Numbered from the stretch's first letter, positions 1 to 5,819 are shown. The stretch: DNA of 45,836 nt from Halioglobus sp. (GCA_013214285.1 JABSPW010000007.1:1-45836), one strand, 5' to 3'. Made by a program: numbers and translations. The notes: a model not told the origin generated them from the letters alone.

Positions 1-1
1 T

Positions 2-538
2 ACTCAAGTTAAGCAGACTCAACCTTTGGTAAAACCTGTTCCCACCAAAAAGGCTCCAGCTCAAACATCAGTCAAACCTGTTCTTCCAAAAAAAGAAGCT
101 GTTAAACTTCTAGTTAACCCTACTCCAAATAAAAAGAAAATCGTTGAACCTTCAATAAAAGTAGCGGCGCCTACCAGCAAACCGATTGCTAGCACTAGGA
201 CAGCACAAGCTGTTTCAAATAGAGATAATATTTGCCACTATATTCACCGCACGGCAAGCATTAAAGCCCAAGGGAATATGACGACATGCGGCATTTACCA
301 TGCAAGAAAAGTGGGTGACTATGATGAAAACACACCCTTTACGCAATTATGGAATGGTGATGTCATGACATCTGTGAGGCGCGACATCAATACAGAGAAT
401 GAGTGGGAGCAGTGCAAAAATTGTTGGTATCGTGAATCTCGCTACTACAGCCAAAGAGAACAACGTTTAAAAAACAGTGCCTACTCAATGACGAATGAAG
501 CAAGCTTCTCGGAAGAAGCCTGGGACTACAGAAACTAA
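2..538 (+). CDS. SPASM-like Cys-rich protein with Lys/Pro-rich N-terminus (5' end outside window)
   Basis: The reading frame is open to the left edge, so the start is unseen; 178 residues are visible. The first ~60 are low-complexity, with repeated Lys-Pro/Pro-x-x-Lys-Lys blocks. The remainder resembles the auxiliary iron-sulfur SPASM domain that ends many radical-SAM proteins: a Cys near 'NICHYIH', a 'GNMTTCG' strand, 'FTQLWNGD', an Arg-Arg helix and a final 'CKNCW' pair. No CxxxCxxC radical-SAM core is in the visible part. It may be a stand-alone SPASM protein or the tail of a longer enzyme that begins outside the window. The stop lies just before the first attC, as for a cassette gene. The domain assignment is by eye. 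Confidence 0.6.
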   Translation, partial: TQVKQTQPLVKPVPTKKAPAQTSVKPVLPKKEAVKLLVNPTPNKKKIVEPSIKVAAPTSKPIASTRTAQAVSNRDNICHYIHRTASIKAQGNMTTCGIYHARKVGDYDENTPFTQLWNGDVMTSVRRDINTENEWEQCKNCWYRESRYYSQREQRLKNSAYSMTNEASFSEEAWDYRN

Positions 539-559
539 CAAATCAATGAAAGTAAAAAC

Positions 560-637
560 ACTTAACAAGGCCAGTCAGAGGGACCAAAAAACCGCCGCTT
601 CCCTCTGGTTTTTCGGTCCCTGCTGGCGGCGTTTTGT
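560..637 (+). repeat. attC site 1
   Basis: It starts with ACTTAAC (560-566), a perfect RYYYAAC box, followed by GCCAGTCAG, which pairs with CTGCTGGC before the 3' core GTTTTGT (631-637). An inner hairpin pairs GGGACC with GGTCCC. The 3' core deviates from GTTRRRY, so this is the least canonical site of the array. Confidence 0.7.
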
Positions 638-659
638 TTCCTAACATCGCACTCCGCAT

Positions 660-686
660 TTGACATGGTTATCATTTATGATAACC
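660..686 (+). promoter_or_regulatory. Promoter/operator region of higBA cassette
   Basis: A TTGACA hexamer (660-665) abuts a perfect inverted repeat, GGTTATCATTTATGATAACC (667-686; 9-bp arms, 2-bp centre). It ends seven bases before the toxin ATG at 694. Such palindromes are typical operators for the antitoxin-toxin complex. No -10 hexamer sits at ideal spacing from TTGACA, so the exact promoter is uncertain; the operator call is stronger. Confidence 0.65.
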
Positions 687-693
687 TGTCTTG

Positions 694-1014
694 ATGTCAT
701 GGAAGATCACTTTCTTCGATCAAAAAGTTGAAGACGAAACGCTAGCGCTTCCTGCTGGCATCTTGGCCAACTTCTTGCACGTTCTTGAATTGATTGAAGA
801 TTTTGGCCCCGCACTCGGAAAACCTCACACTGCACCGATGGGTACTGGATTGTTCGAGATTCGGGCCAAAGGCAAGGAGGGAATTGGGCGAGCGCTCTTT
901 TGTACCGTAAAAGGGCAGGAGATCGTCATTCTTCATTCCTTCGTCAAAAAGACACAGCGAACGCCCAAAAAGGAAATTGAGAAAGCTCGTCGCAGAATGA
1001 AGGAGTTAGACTAA
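694..1014 (+). CDS. higB: HigB/RelE-type toxin (phage Gp49-like, DUF891)
   Basis: This 106-residue basic protein has the fold pattern of the Gp49-like HigB toxins: an N-terminal 'WKITFFDQKVEDE' strand, a helical 'ILANFLHVLELIEDFGPALGKP' segment, then 'GLFEIRAKGKEGIGRALFC' and 'IVILHSFVKKTQRTPKKEIEKA', the conserved C-terminal core. Family members are ribosome-dependent mRNA interferases. ATG 694 was chosen over TTG 691 because the family usually begins directly at this strand. The gene is toxin-first, and its stop codon overlaps the start of the antitoxin gene (TAATG), the usual higBA order. A perfect palindrome lies immediately upstream and probably mediates autoregulation. Confidence 0.88.
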   Translation: MSWKITFFDQKVEDETLALPAGILANFLHVLELIEDFGPALGKPHTAPMGTGLFEIRAKGKEGIGRALFCTVKGQEIVILHSFVKKTQRTPKKEIEKARRRMKELD

Positions 1015-1358
1015 TGGCAAGGCCAGGTTTTAATAGTTTCAGAAAGAAGGCTCTGGGTCGCTCCGACGTTGCGAAAGAGTATGAGCGCCTGTCTCCCGCG
1101 TATGAGTTGCGCCGTAAGCTTGTCGCACTGCGACAAAGTGCTGGTCTTACTCAAGAGGAAGCCGCTGAGCGGCTCAATACTAAGAAAAGCAACATATCGC
1201 GACTCGAAAGCGTTAATTCAGAAATTTCACCGAAGCTATCTACCATTTCGGATTACGCCGAGGCAATGGGCTACAGCATCAAGATAGACTTCGTGCCTAT
1301 GGAATCACGGAAACATAACAAGAGCCTGCAACGGACGCCTGAAAAGCGGCGCCGCTGA
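1014..1358 (+). CDS. higA: HigA-type antitoxin, XRE-family HTH
   Basis: This 114-residue protein has a Cro/C1-type helix-turn-helix at about residues 37-90 ('LRQSAGLTQEEAAERL', then 'KSNISRLES'), matching antitoxins partnered with Gp49-like toxins. Its ATG overlaps the toxin stop by one base, so the pair is translationally coupled. The last ~15 residues ('NKSLQRTPEKRRR') are encoded by attC site 2, so the reading frame runs into the recombination site. The antitoxin tail is thus donated by the integron hairpin rather than by the ancestral gene. It should neutralise HigB and bind the palindrome at 667-686. Confidence 0.9.
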   Translation: MARPGFNSFRKKALGRSDVAKEYERLSPAYELRRKLVALRQSAGLTQEEAAERLNTKKSNISRLESVNSEISPKLSTISDYAEAMGYSIKIDFVPMESRKHNKSLQRTPEKRRR

Positions 1359-1372
1359 AGCAGGCGTTACAG
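1313..1372 (+). repeat. attC site 2
   Basis: It runs from ACATAAC (1313-1319) to GTTACAG (1366-1372). GCCTGC near the left end pairs with GCAGGC just before the 3' core, and a central GCGGC/GCCGC hairpin forms the stem. The site overlaps the 3' end of the higA reading frame. Confidence 0.85.
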
Positions 1373-1381
1373 GGCCTCGTC

Positions 1382-1786
1382 GTGATCTCAGGCATCAACC
1401 ACATAACCTTTGCAGTGTCAGACCTAGATCGCTCCCGAAAATTCTATCGGGACGTCCTTGGCTGTAATGAAGTTTATTGCTGGAGTGGCGGTGCCTATCT
1501 CGAAGCAGGTTCCCTCTGGGTCTGCTTATCTGTTGATTCTAGTGCTTCTGGAAGCCTGGACTACACCCACGTTGCCTTTACTGTGATGCCAGAAGATTTT
1601 GCTCCGCTCTCTGATAGCATCATCAAATCCGGCGCGCGCATTTGGAAGCAAAATCAAAGTGAAGGCGACTCGCTATATTTCTGCTGCCCTGATGGGCATC
1701 GTCTGGAGCTGCATATTGGTGACTTGCAGTCTCGCCTTCGGGCCATTAATGGGCTTCAGGGAGGGCGCTGTGGTTCGGCTCAGTAG
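1382..1786 (+). CDS. fosA: FosA-family fosfomycin resistance glutathione transferase
   Basis: At 134 residues (FosA is usually ~135) it contains the complete VOC-fold FosA signature. Metal ligands are His7 ('INHITF'), His63 ('YTHVAF') and Glu109 ('GHRLELH'). Substrate and K+ loop residues are Thr9, Lys89 ('WKQN'), Ser93-Glu94-Gly95-Asp96-Ser97, Tyr99 and Arg118 ('LQSRL'). Known FosA enzymes are Mn2+/K+-dependent and add glutathione to fosfomycin, opening its epoxide. The GTG start at 1382 lies ten bases after the upstream attC core, and the stop codon lies inside the left box of the next attC. No own promoter is evident, so expression may depend on read-through from the higBA cassette. Other VOC enzymes are possible, but conservation of every key residue makes FosA the best call. 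Confidence 0.9.
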   Translation: MISGINHITFAVSDLDRSRKFYRDVLGCNEVYCWSGGAYLEAGSLWVCLSVDSSASGSLDYTHVAFTVMPEDFAPLSDSIIKSGARIWKQNQSEGDSLYFCCPDGHRLELHIGDLQSRLRAINGLQGGRCGSAQ

Positions 1787-1855
1787 CAATTCAAGGCTGC
1801 AAGGGCGCTTCGTGCCGGGACGGCCTACCGGCCGCCCCAGCTTGAAGCGTTAGAA
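1781..1855 (+). repeat. attC site 3 (major attC family)
   Basis: This is a near-copy of the sites at 2784, 5204 and 5814. The core TCAAGGCTG pairs with CAGCTTGA, leaving one unpaired base, and a GGCGCTTCGTGCC hairpin sits in the middle; it ends at GTTAGAA (1849-1855). The left box is degenerate (TAGC instead of TAAC) and contains the fosA stop codon. Confidence 0.88.
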
Positions 1856-1870
1856 GCCCTAATCCTACCA

Positions 1871-1906
1871 TTGCACTAGCCTCCAAAAAGGTATATTTTC
1901 TATACC
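1871..1906 (+). promoter_or_regulatory. brnTA-1 promoter and operator, leaderless
   Basis: TTGCAC (1871-1876) and TATTTT (1894-1899) are 17 bp apart, and the inverted repeat GGTATA-TTTTC-TATACC (1890-1906) covers the -10. The toxin ATG (1907) follows the palindrome directly and coincides with the expected transcription start, so the mRNA would be leaderless. BrnA/BrnT complexes are known to repress their own promoter, and this palindrome is the natural binding site. Confidence 0.7.
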
Positions 1907-2170
1907 ATGCCGAATTTTGAGTATGACGACCGAAAGAGCGCTGCAAACTTGGTGAAGCATGGGATCGACTTCATCGATGCCCAGGCCCTCTGGCTCGATC
2001 CTGACCTTCTCGAAATTCCGGCTAAGATAGAAGATGAACCCCGATATCTTGCCATTGGCAAAATTGGGTTAAAGCACTGGTCCGCAGTGATTACCTACAG
2101 AGAGGCCACGATTCGTATCATTTCTGTTCGTCGATCTCGGGACGAGGAGGTTGGACTTTATGAAAGCTAA
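1907..2170 (+). CDS. brnT: BrnT-family toxin
   Basis: This 87-residue protein has the BrnT (DUF497) pattern: 'FEYDDRKSAANLVKHGIDFIDA' at the start, an 'EPRYLAIGKIG' strand in the middle and 'IRIISVRRSRDEE' at the C-terminus. BrnT is a RelE-like ribonuclease toxin. No ribosome-binding site precedes ATG 1907; the operator abuts the start, suggesting a leaderless transcript. The gene overlaps the antitoxin start by 11 bases. It is the first gene of cassette 4. Confidence 0.93.
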   Translation: MPNFEYDDRKSAANLVKHGIDFIDAQALWLDPDLLEIPAKIEDEPRYLAIGKIGLKHWSAVITYREATIRIISVRRSRDEEVGLYES

Positions 2171-2429
2171 GAGTTTCGACAAAAAATTCGATCAAGGGAA
2201 GGATGTTATCTCAGACCTCGACCTTGATAAGGCGCGACGCCCCAATCAAGAACAACGCAGGGTTAACGTCGACTTCCCAACTTGGATGATCGAGTCGCTT
2301 GATCGAGAAGCTGGACGGCTTGGTGTGACTCGACAGTCCATTATTAAGGTATGGCTTGCTGAACGTTTGGAGCAAAGGGCTTCTAACAAGTCAAGCAAGA
2401 AGGACGTCGTTTCCGGCGCCTCTTCTTGA
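2160..2429 (+). CDS. brnA: BrnA-type ribbon-helix-helix antitoxin
   Basis: This 89-residue protein has a ribbon-helix-helix DNA-binding segment ('RVNVDFPTWMIESLDREAGRLGVTRQSIIKVWLAERL', split about residues 38-75). ATG 2160 is preferred over TTG 2151 because a GAGGAGG ribosome-binding site (2144-2150) lies nine bases upstream. It overlaps the toxin gene by 11 bases. The last ~18 residues are encoded by attC site 4, so the C-terminal tail is integron-derived. Confidence 0.9.
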   Translation: MKAKSFDKKFDQGKDVISDLDLDKARRPNQEQRRVNVDFPTWMIESLDREAGRLGVTRQSIIKVWLAERLEQRASNKSSKKDVVSGASS

Positions 2430-2439
2430 GGCGTTAGGT
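2381..2439 (+). repeat. attC site 4 (short, 59 bp)
   Basis: It runs from TTCTAAC (2381-2387) to GTTAGGT (2433-2439), a perfect GTTRRRY core. TCAAG...AAGAAGG on the left pairs with CCTCTTCTTGA on the right. It overlaps the brnA coding sequence. Confidence 0.85.
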
Positions 2440-2444
2440 GCAAA

Positions 2445-2780
2445 ATGAATCGCGGAGCTCTTTTAGTGTTTTCAATGTCTATAGCGCAATTAGCTATCGC
2501 AGACAATTGCGCAGATCGCATTCTAAAAGAGGGCGACTTGATCTATCCAAGACAGCACAGCGGATGGGAGGTTCTAGATGACGGCCAATCGTGCAGTGTC
2601 TATGTAAGGTATGGGCTTTCCTCGCAGGGACAGCCGGAAGACATAGAATCCTATGTCGTGAGGCAGGGCTGCGAGATGTTCGAGAATTCAGCCAAGAAGG
2701 CCATTATGAGAACAGAGTTCGGTAATGGCGTTCCAGAGTCAGGGTGTGTGTATGAATACACATTTGAGTTTGAAAGCTGA
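2445..2780 (+). CDS. Small secreted protein with TonB-C-terminal-like domain
   Basis: At 111 residues, it has a cleavable signal peptide at residues 1-19 ('LLVFSMSIAQLAIA', then DNCAD). The mature part has strand-helix-strand spacing like TonB C-terminal domains: 'SVYVRYGLSSQGQPEDIESYVV', a helix 'FENSAKKAIMRTEF', then 'YEYTFEFES'. Two pairs of Cys residues could form disulfides in the periplasm. The similarity is by pattern only. The AGGT of the attC core (2436-2439) is the only plausible ribosome-binding site, five bases before the ATG, so the recombination junction may supply translation initiation. Confidence 0.7.
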   Translation: MNRGALLVFSMSIAQLAIADNCADRILKEGDLIYPRQHSGWEVLDDGQSCSVYVRYGLSSQGQPEDIESYVVRQGCEMFENSAKKAIMRTEFGNGVPESGCVYEYTFEFES

Positions 2781-2783
2781 AGC

Positions 2784-2858
2784 ACCTAACAAGTCAAGGC
2801 TGCAAGGGCGCTTCGCGCCGGGACGGCCCTACGGCCGGCCCAGCTTGAAGCGTTAAGG
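2784..2858 (+). repeat. attC site 5 (major attC family)
   Basis: ACCTAAC (2784-2790) is a perfect left box. TCAAGGCTG pairs with CAGCTTGA with one bulged base, and GGCGC-TTC-GCGCC forms the inner hairpin. The right core is GTTAAGG (2852-2858). It is a close copy of sites 3, 9 and 10. Confidence 0.93.
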
Positions 2859-2870
2859 AGAACAGATAAA

Positions 2871-3257
2871 ATGAAACCATTACTAACCCTATTTTTAATA
2901 CTCTTATCAATAAATTCTTTTGCTAATTGTGAAAACTATTCCGCAATGACTTTTGGTTCTTCGCAGCTAGTTATCCCAGAATCGAAAGTGTTAGAAAGTC
3001 CTGATTGGATTCCACAGTCGAAACTGCCTTTAAATTCAGAACAAGCTATAGAAAGCTTCTATAACTGGTATCAGGGAGACTCTGAAAATCCGGTTACGTT
3101 AGAATCTGTTGATTTAAAATTATACGGGTGTAACGGACACCTTCACCCAAACAAATGGATATATGTGATTCGTTATGTAGAGGAAGGAAAAGGCCCTTTC
3201 GGTTCATTTATTGGAGTATTGCTTAATGGAAAGGTCATTCCTCCCAGTTCTCCTTAA
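2871..3257 (+). CDS. Secreted hypothetical protein
   Basis: At 128 residues, it has a clear signal peptide ('LLTLFLILLSINSFA', cleavage before NCENY). The mature protein is ~110 residues with Cys at the new N-terminus and in 'YGCNGHLH'. A 'WIYVIRYVEEGKGPFG' strand pair and a 'VLLNGKVIPP' end suggest a small beta-rich periplasmic protein. AAGGAG (2855-2860), partly inside the attC core, is the ribosome-binding site. Base composition is AT-richer than the flanks, as is common for cassettes of foreign origin. No family recognised. Confidence 0.75.
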   Translation: MKPLLTLFLILLSINSFANCENYSAMTFGSSQLVIPESKVLESPDWIPQSKLPLNSEQAIESFYNWYQGDSENPVTLESVDLKLYGCNGHLHPNKWIYVIRYVEEGKGPFGSFIGVLLNGKVIPPSSP

Positions 3258-3347
3258 AAAGTGCATGTTGCATCAACCACTGCGTGGTTTGGACGGTTTT
3301 TTCGCTCGTTGCTCGCTACAATACCGCCGCGAATGCAGGCGTTAAGT
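3252..3347 (+). repeat. attC site 6
   Basis: The left box is weak (CCTTAAA). GTGCAT on the left pairs with ATGCAGGC next to the right core GTTAAGT (3341-3347), a perfect GTTRRRY. ACCACTGCGTGGT is an inner hairpin. The ~96-bp length is on the long side of the array. Confidence 0.75.
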
Positions 3348-3357
3348 GGCTAAGCGT

Positions 3358-4017
3358 ATGAAGACAGTCTTATTCGACCTCGATGAAACCTTGATAGACC
3401 GGAGCGCGTCTCTCAGCAACTTTGCCTTGTGGCAAGCGTCCGGCATGCTCCGTCGCGAAGTTACGGATCCCGATCTATTCTGTTCTAGGTTCGTTGATCT
3501 CGATGCGAACGGTGGTGTGCTGAAAAATGAGGTCTACTCAAAACTCATCGATGAGTTCGGGATAGGAGACTGGAGCGAAAGTGAGCTCACGAAGTGCTAC
3601 GACCTGTGCTTCTCAGGATTTTGTGAACCGAAGAGAGGCGTGGTAGGTGCAGTTTCCGAACTAAAGTCGCTTGGATTTAAGCTAGGCGTTGTTTCGAACG
3701 GCAGGACGCCGTTCCAAGAGCGAAATTTTTACGCACTCGGCATTAGCGCGCATTTTGATGCTATTGTGGTTTCGGAGGCCGTTGGGTTTCGCAAACCGGG
3801 TCGGGAAATCTTCGATATTGCCCTTGAGGAAACTGGTGCAAAAGCTGAAGAGACAGTTTTCGTCGGAGATAATCCCGTCGCGGATATTGATGGCGCCAAT
3901 GCGTGCGGTATGTACACGGTTTACGTACCAGGCCACTACGGAGAGACCTATGAGGCTGCAAATGCGATATGCACAAGCTATGACAATCTCACTGCCCTCG
4001 TTCTTGACGCCACTTAA
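3358..4017 (+). CDS. HAD-superfamily hydrolase
   Basis: At 219 residues, it shows all four haloacid-dehalogenase motifs: 'FDLDET' (nucleophile Asp7, acid Asp9), 'VVSNGRT', Lys in 'GFRKPG', and 'VGDNPVADIDGA'. The helical cap between motifs I and II is type C1, as in phosphoglycolate phosphatase and YjjG-like nucleotidases; the substrate is unknown. ATG 3358 was chosen because the nucleophile strand normally starts within a few residues of the N-terminus; an in-frame GTG at 3346 overlaps the attC core. The stop lies next to the following attC. Confidence 0.9.
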   Translation: MKTVLFDLDETLIDRSASLSNFALWQASGMLRREVTDPDLFCSRFVDLDANGGVLKNEVYSKLIDEFGIGDWSESELTKCYDLCFSGFCEPKRGVVGAVSELKSLGFKLGVVSNGRTPFQERNFYALGISAHFDAIVVSEAVGFRKPGREIFDIALEETGAKAEETVFVGDNPVADIDGANACGMYTVYVPGHYGETYEAANAICTSYDNLTALVLDAT

Positions 4018-4101
4018 CAAGGCCGGGCACCGGGGCGCGCTTCGCGCGCCGGATGTCCAAACCGCTGCGCGGCTTGGCCGCCGGTGCAGGCAGTGTTATG
4101 T
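4012..4101 (+). repeat. attC site 7
   Basis: ACTTAAC (4012-4018) is a perfect left box overlapping the HAD stop codon. CCGGGCACCGG pairs with CCGGTGCAGG, with GGCGCGC-TTC-GCGCGCC as an inner hairpin. The right core is GTTATGT (4095-4101). Confidence 0.85.
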
Positions 4102-4137
4102 GTCATCGGAGTTCCAGATTTTCATAGGGAAATAGTC

Positions 4138-4514
4138 GTGCATAAAAGTCGTCTTGGTGAAATAACTATTGATTGCAAAACCGATGATTTGGAAAAAGCT
4201 GTAAAGTTTTGGTCAGAGGCATTAGGACTAGATGCGAAGTCGTATGATGATCCAGGATTCAATGCTTACCATTTTGAAACAGGCCCAAATGAAATAGAAA
4301 TCAATATACAATCGGTAGATCATGAGAGTCGAGACATATCGATATTGAAACCGATGATATAGAAGCGGAAGTAGAGCGGCTCGAGAAGCTAGGAGTAAAG
4401 AGAGTGCGGAAAGGCCTTCGTTGCGTGGTAATGAAGGCGCCTACCGGTCACCGATTTTGTGTGGCCAAGGTAAGCCGGGAGAAATTTCGGGAGGAAGCCA
4501 ATACATGGAATTAG
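4138..4514 (+). pseudogene. VOC-superfamily protein, frameshifted
   Basis: A GTG start at 4138, with AGGGA seven bases upstream, opens a VOC-like protein ('LGEITIDCKTDDLEKAVKFWSEALGL', split strand and helix). The frame hits TAG at 4360-4362 soon after 'DHESR'. Joining the -1 frame at about 4333-4335 restores the second half ('HIDIETDDIEAEVERLEKLG' ... 'MKAPTGHRFCVAK') to a stop at 4512-4514, a normal length for the family. One missing base near 4334 explains both halves. It is either a genuine cassette pseudogene or a sequencing indel. Confidence 0.8.
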
Positions 4515-4544
4515 TTAATCACTTCCAGAAAGGAATGGGCAAAC

Positions 4545-4629
4545 ACATAACAAGACCGGACACACCGCGCACTGCGTGCGCTGGACTCGCTAGACTGCGT
4601 TTCGCTCGACTGTGCCGGCGGCGTTAAGG
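4545..4629 (+). repeat. attC site 8
   Basis: It runs from ACATAAC (4545-4551) to GTTAAGG (4623-4629). CCGGACACA pairs with TGTGCCGG. The right core contains the stop codon (read on the minus strand) of the inverted toxin gene that follows. Confidence 0.87.
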
Positions 4630-4926
4630 GGAGCTGAGGTGAGCCTGCGCGTCCATCCGCTTGTGCAATACTCGAATAATTTCGATGTCGTGAGTATCGG
4701 AGTTTCGAAAGAAAATTATATGGCTGCCTTGTGGAAATTTTCGGTATCCCGTTCGAATGCCTTCGGCGCTCATTGCAATCTGTGGAGTCTTGGCCAGGCG
4801 CTCGAAGGCATCAAACATTTCAGTAATATAAGCATCTCGCTGCGCCTCGCCCCACTGTTGCAGTGTATGTTCCGCAATCTTCCTCAGGTCGGCATCTGCT
4901 GCCCGCGAGAGCCTGAAGTTTCTCAC
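4624..4926 (-). CDS. parE: ParE-family toxin (inverted in cassette)
   Basis: At 100 residues, it has the ParE/RelE-fold pattern: 'FRLSRAADADLRKIAEHTL', 'WGEAQRDAYITEMFDAFERLA', 'GIRTGYRKFPQGSHIIFFR' and 'IEIIRVLHKRMD'. ParE toxins poison DNA gyrase. The start is GTG, five bases after the antitoxin stop. The gene runs against the cassette direction, and its TAA stop is formed by the attC core of the preceding site (4624-4626), so recombination at that core preserves the end of the gene. It must be expressed from its own promoter beyond 5159. Confidence 0.92.
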   Translation of the reverse strand: MRNFRLSRAADADLRKIAEHTLQQWGEAQRDAYITEMFDAFERLAKTPQIAMSAEGIRTGYRKFPQGSHIIFFRNSDTHDIEIIRVLHKRMDAQAHLSSP

Positions 4927-4931
4927 CCGTG

Positions 4932-5159
4932 CTAGTCCAAACTTTCCATAAACTCTTTGAGGCTATACTCGACAAAGCCACTTTCTTCGCCCTCGATGAG
5001 AGCAGCCCTCAAATTCTGGAGGCGCGACTCGTGCTCTTCCAAAAGCCGAAGCCCAGCCCGCACTACCTCACTGGCGCTTCCATAGCGGCCATCTTTCAAC
5101 TGTTCAGTGATAAATTCTTCAAAGTGGTTCCCGAGGGTTACGCTAGTATTCCTAGGCAT
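4932..5159 (-). CDS. parD: ParD-family antitoxin
   Basis: At 75 residues, it is a typical ParD: 'NTSVTLGNHFEEFITEQL' (ribbon and first helix), 'YGSASEVVRAGLRLLEEHE', then an acidic toxin-binding tail ending 'LKEFMESLD'. ATG 5159 fits the family's usual 'M-x-x-NTSVTLG' start better than the in-frame GTG at 5168, and GGTGA lies just upstream. It precedes parE on the minus strand with a 5-base gap. Confidence 0.92.
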   Translation of the reverse strand: MPRNTSVTLGNHFEEFITEQLKDGRYGSASEVVRAGLRLLEEHESRLQNLRAALIEGEESGFVEYSLKEFMESLD

Positions 5160-5169
5160 GGTTTTCACC

Positions 5170-5190
5170 GTGTATTACATATTGGTACAC
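5170..5190 (-). promoter_or_regulatory. Candidate parDE operator
   Basis: GTGTA and TACAC form the arms of a 21-bp partial inverted repeat (GTGTATTACATATTGGTACAC on the plus strand, 21 bases if counted whole; arms 5170-5174 and 5186-5190) just upstream of parD. The position suits an autoregulatory operator. The arms are only five bases, so the call is tentative. Confidence 0.4.
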
Positions 5191-5203
5191 CGTGCCATGC
5201 TCC

Positions 5204-5278
5204 CCTTAACAAGTCAATGCTGTAAGGGCGCTTCGCGCCGGGACGGCCTAACGGCAGCCCCAGCTTGAAGCGTTAAGG
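5204..5278 (+). repeat. attC site 9 (major attC family)
   Basis: CCTTAAC (5204-5210) to GTTAAGG (5272-5278). The internal sequence is almost identical to sites 3, 5 and 10, with the same GGCGC-TTC-GCGCC hairpin. Confidence 0.92.
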
Positions 5279-5282
5279 CGCC

Positions 5283-5317
5283 TTGACATACCACCCCGCG
5301 TACATACAATGTATGTA
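5283..5317 (+). promoter_or_regulatory. brnTA-2 promoter and operator, leaderless
   Basis: TTGACA (5283-5288) and TACAAT (5305-5310) are 16 bp apart. A perfect palindrome TACATACAATGTATGTA (5301-5317; 7-bp arms) covers the -10 and touches the toxin ATG at 5317. The predicted transcription start falls on or next to the ATG, as in the first brnTA cassette, although the operator sequence differs. Confidence 0.75.
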
Positions 5318-5604
5318 TGATTACTTTTAGCTGGGACCCAGCAAAAGCGAAATCTAATCTAAAGAAGCACGGAGTCTCTTTCGAAGAGGCACGATCGGTG
5401 TTCTACGACGAGTTTGCCCTTCAGTTCTACGATGAAGATTCTTCTGAGGAAGATCGTTTCCTTCTGCTTGGGATGAGCAATCAATCTCGTATTCTTGTAG
5501 TAGTACATTGCGAACGTGGAATTGAGAAAGAGGAGCTTCGAATCATATCTGCACGGAAAGCCACAAATTCAGAGCGCCAGTACTACCAGGGTGATCCGCC
5601 ATGA
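5317..5604 (+). CDS. brnT: BrnT-family toxin
   Basis: This 95-residue BrnT protein has 'FSWDPAKAKSNLKKHGVSFEEARSVF' (split), 'DRFLLLGMSNQSRILVVVHCE' and the C-terminal 'EELRIISARKATNSER' signature. It is a second, divergent brnT in the same array. It starts directly at the operator with no ribosome-binding site and overlaps brnA by four bases (ATGA). Confidence 0.94.
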   Translation: MITFSWDPAKAKSNLKKHGVSFEEARSVFYDEFALQFYDEDSSEEDRFLLLGMSNQSRILVVVHCERGIEKEELRIISARKATNSERQYYQGDPP

Positions 5605-5819
5605 AGAAAGAATACGATTTATCGAAGATGAAATCGCGTAAGAATCCTTATGCATCTAAACTCAAAAAGCCCGTAACAATCCGATTGAGCGAGGATGTTA
5701 TTGAGTATTTTAAAGGCATGGCCGAAGAATCGGGTGTTCCCTATCAAAGTCTAATAAATTTATATCTAAGGGACTGTGCGAATCATAATCGAAAAGTTGA
5801 TATCCAGTGGCAGCCTTAA
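5601..5819 (+). CDS. brnA: BrnA/CopG-type antitoxin
   Basis: At 72 residues, its ribbon-helix-helix region ('KPVTIRLSEDVIEYFKGMA', then 'GVPYQSLINLYLRDC') matches BrnA antitoxins of the short type. ATGA coupling with the toxin gene. The stop lies at the start of attC site 10. Confidence 0.92.
   Translation: MKKEYDLSKMKSRKNPYASKLKKPVTIRLSEDVIEYFKGMAEESGVPYQSLINLYLRDCANHNRKVDIQWQP

Noticed and set aside
2..538. The SPASM-like protein as the missing sulfatase maturase
   Set aside because: No radical-SAM CxxxCxxC core is visible, and it is a cassette gene far from the sulfatases.
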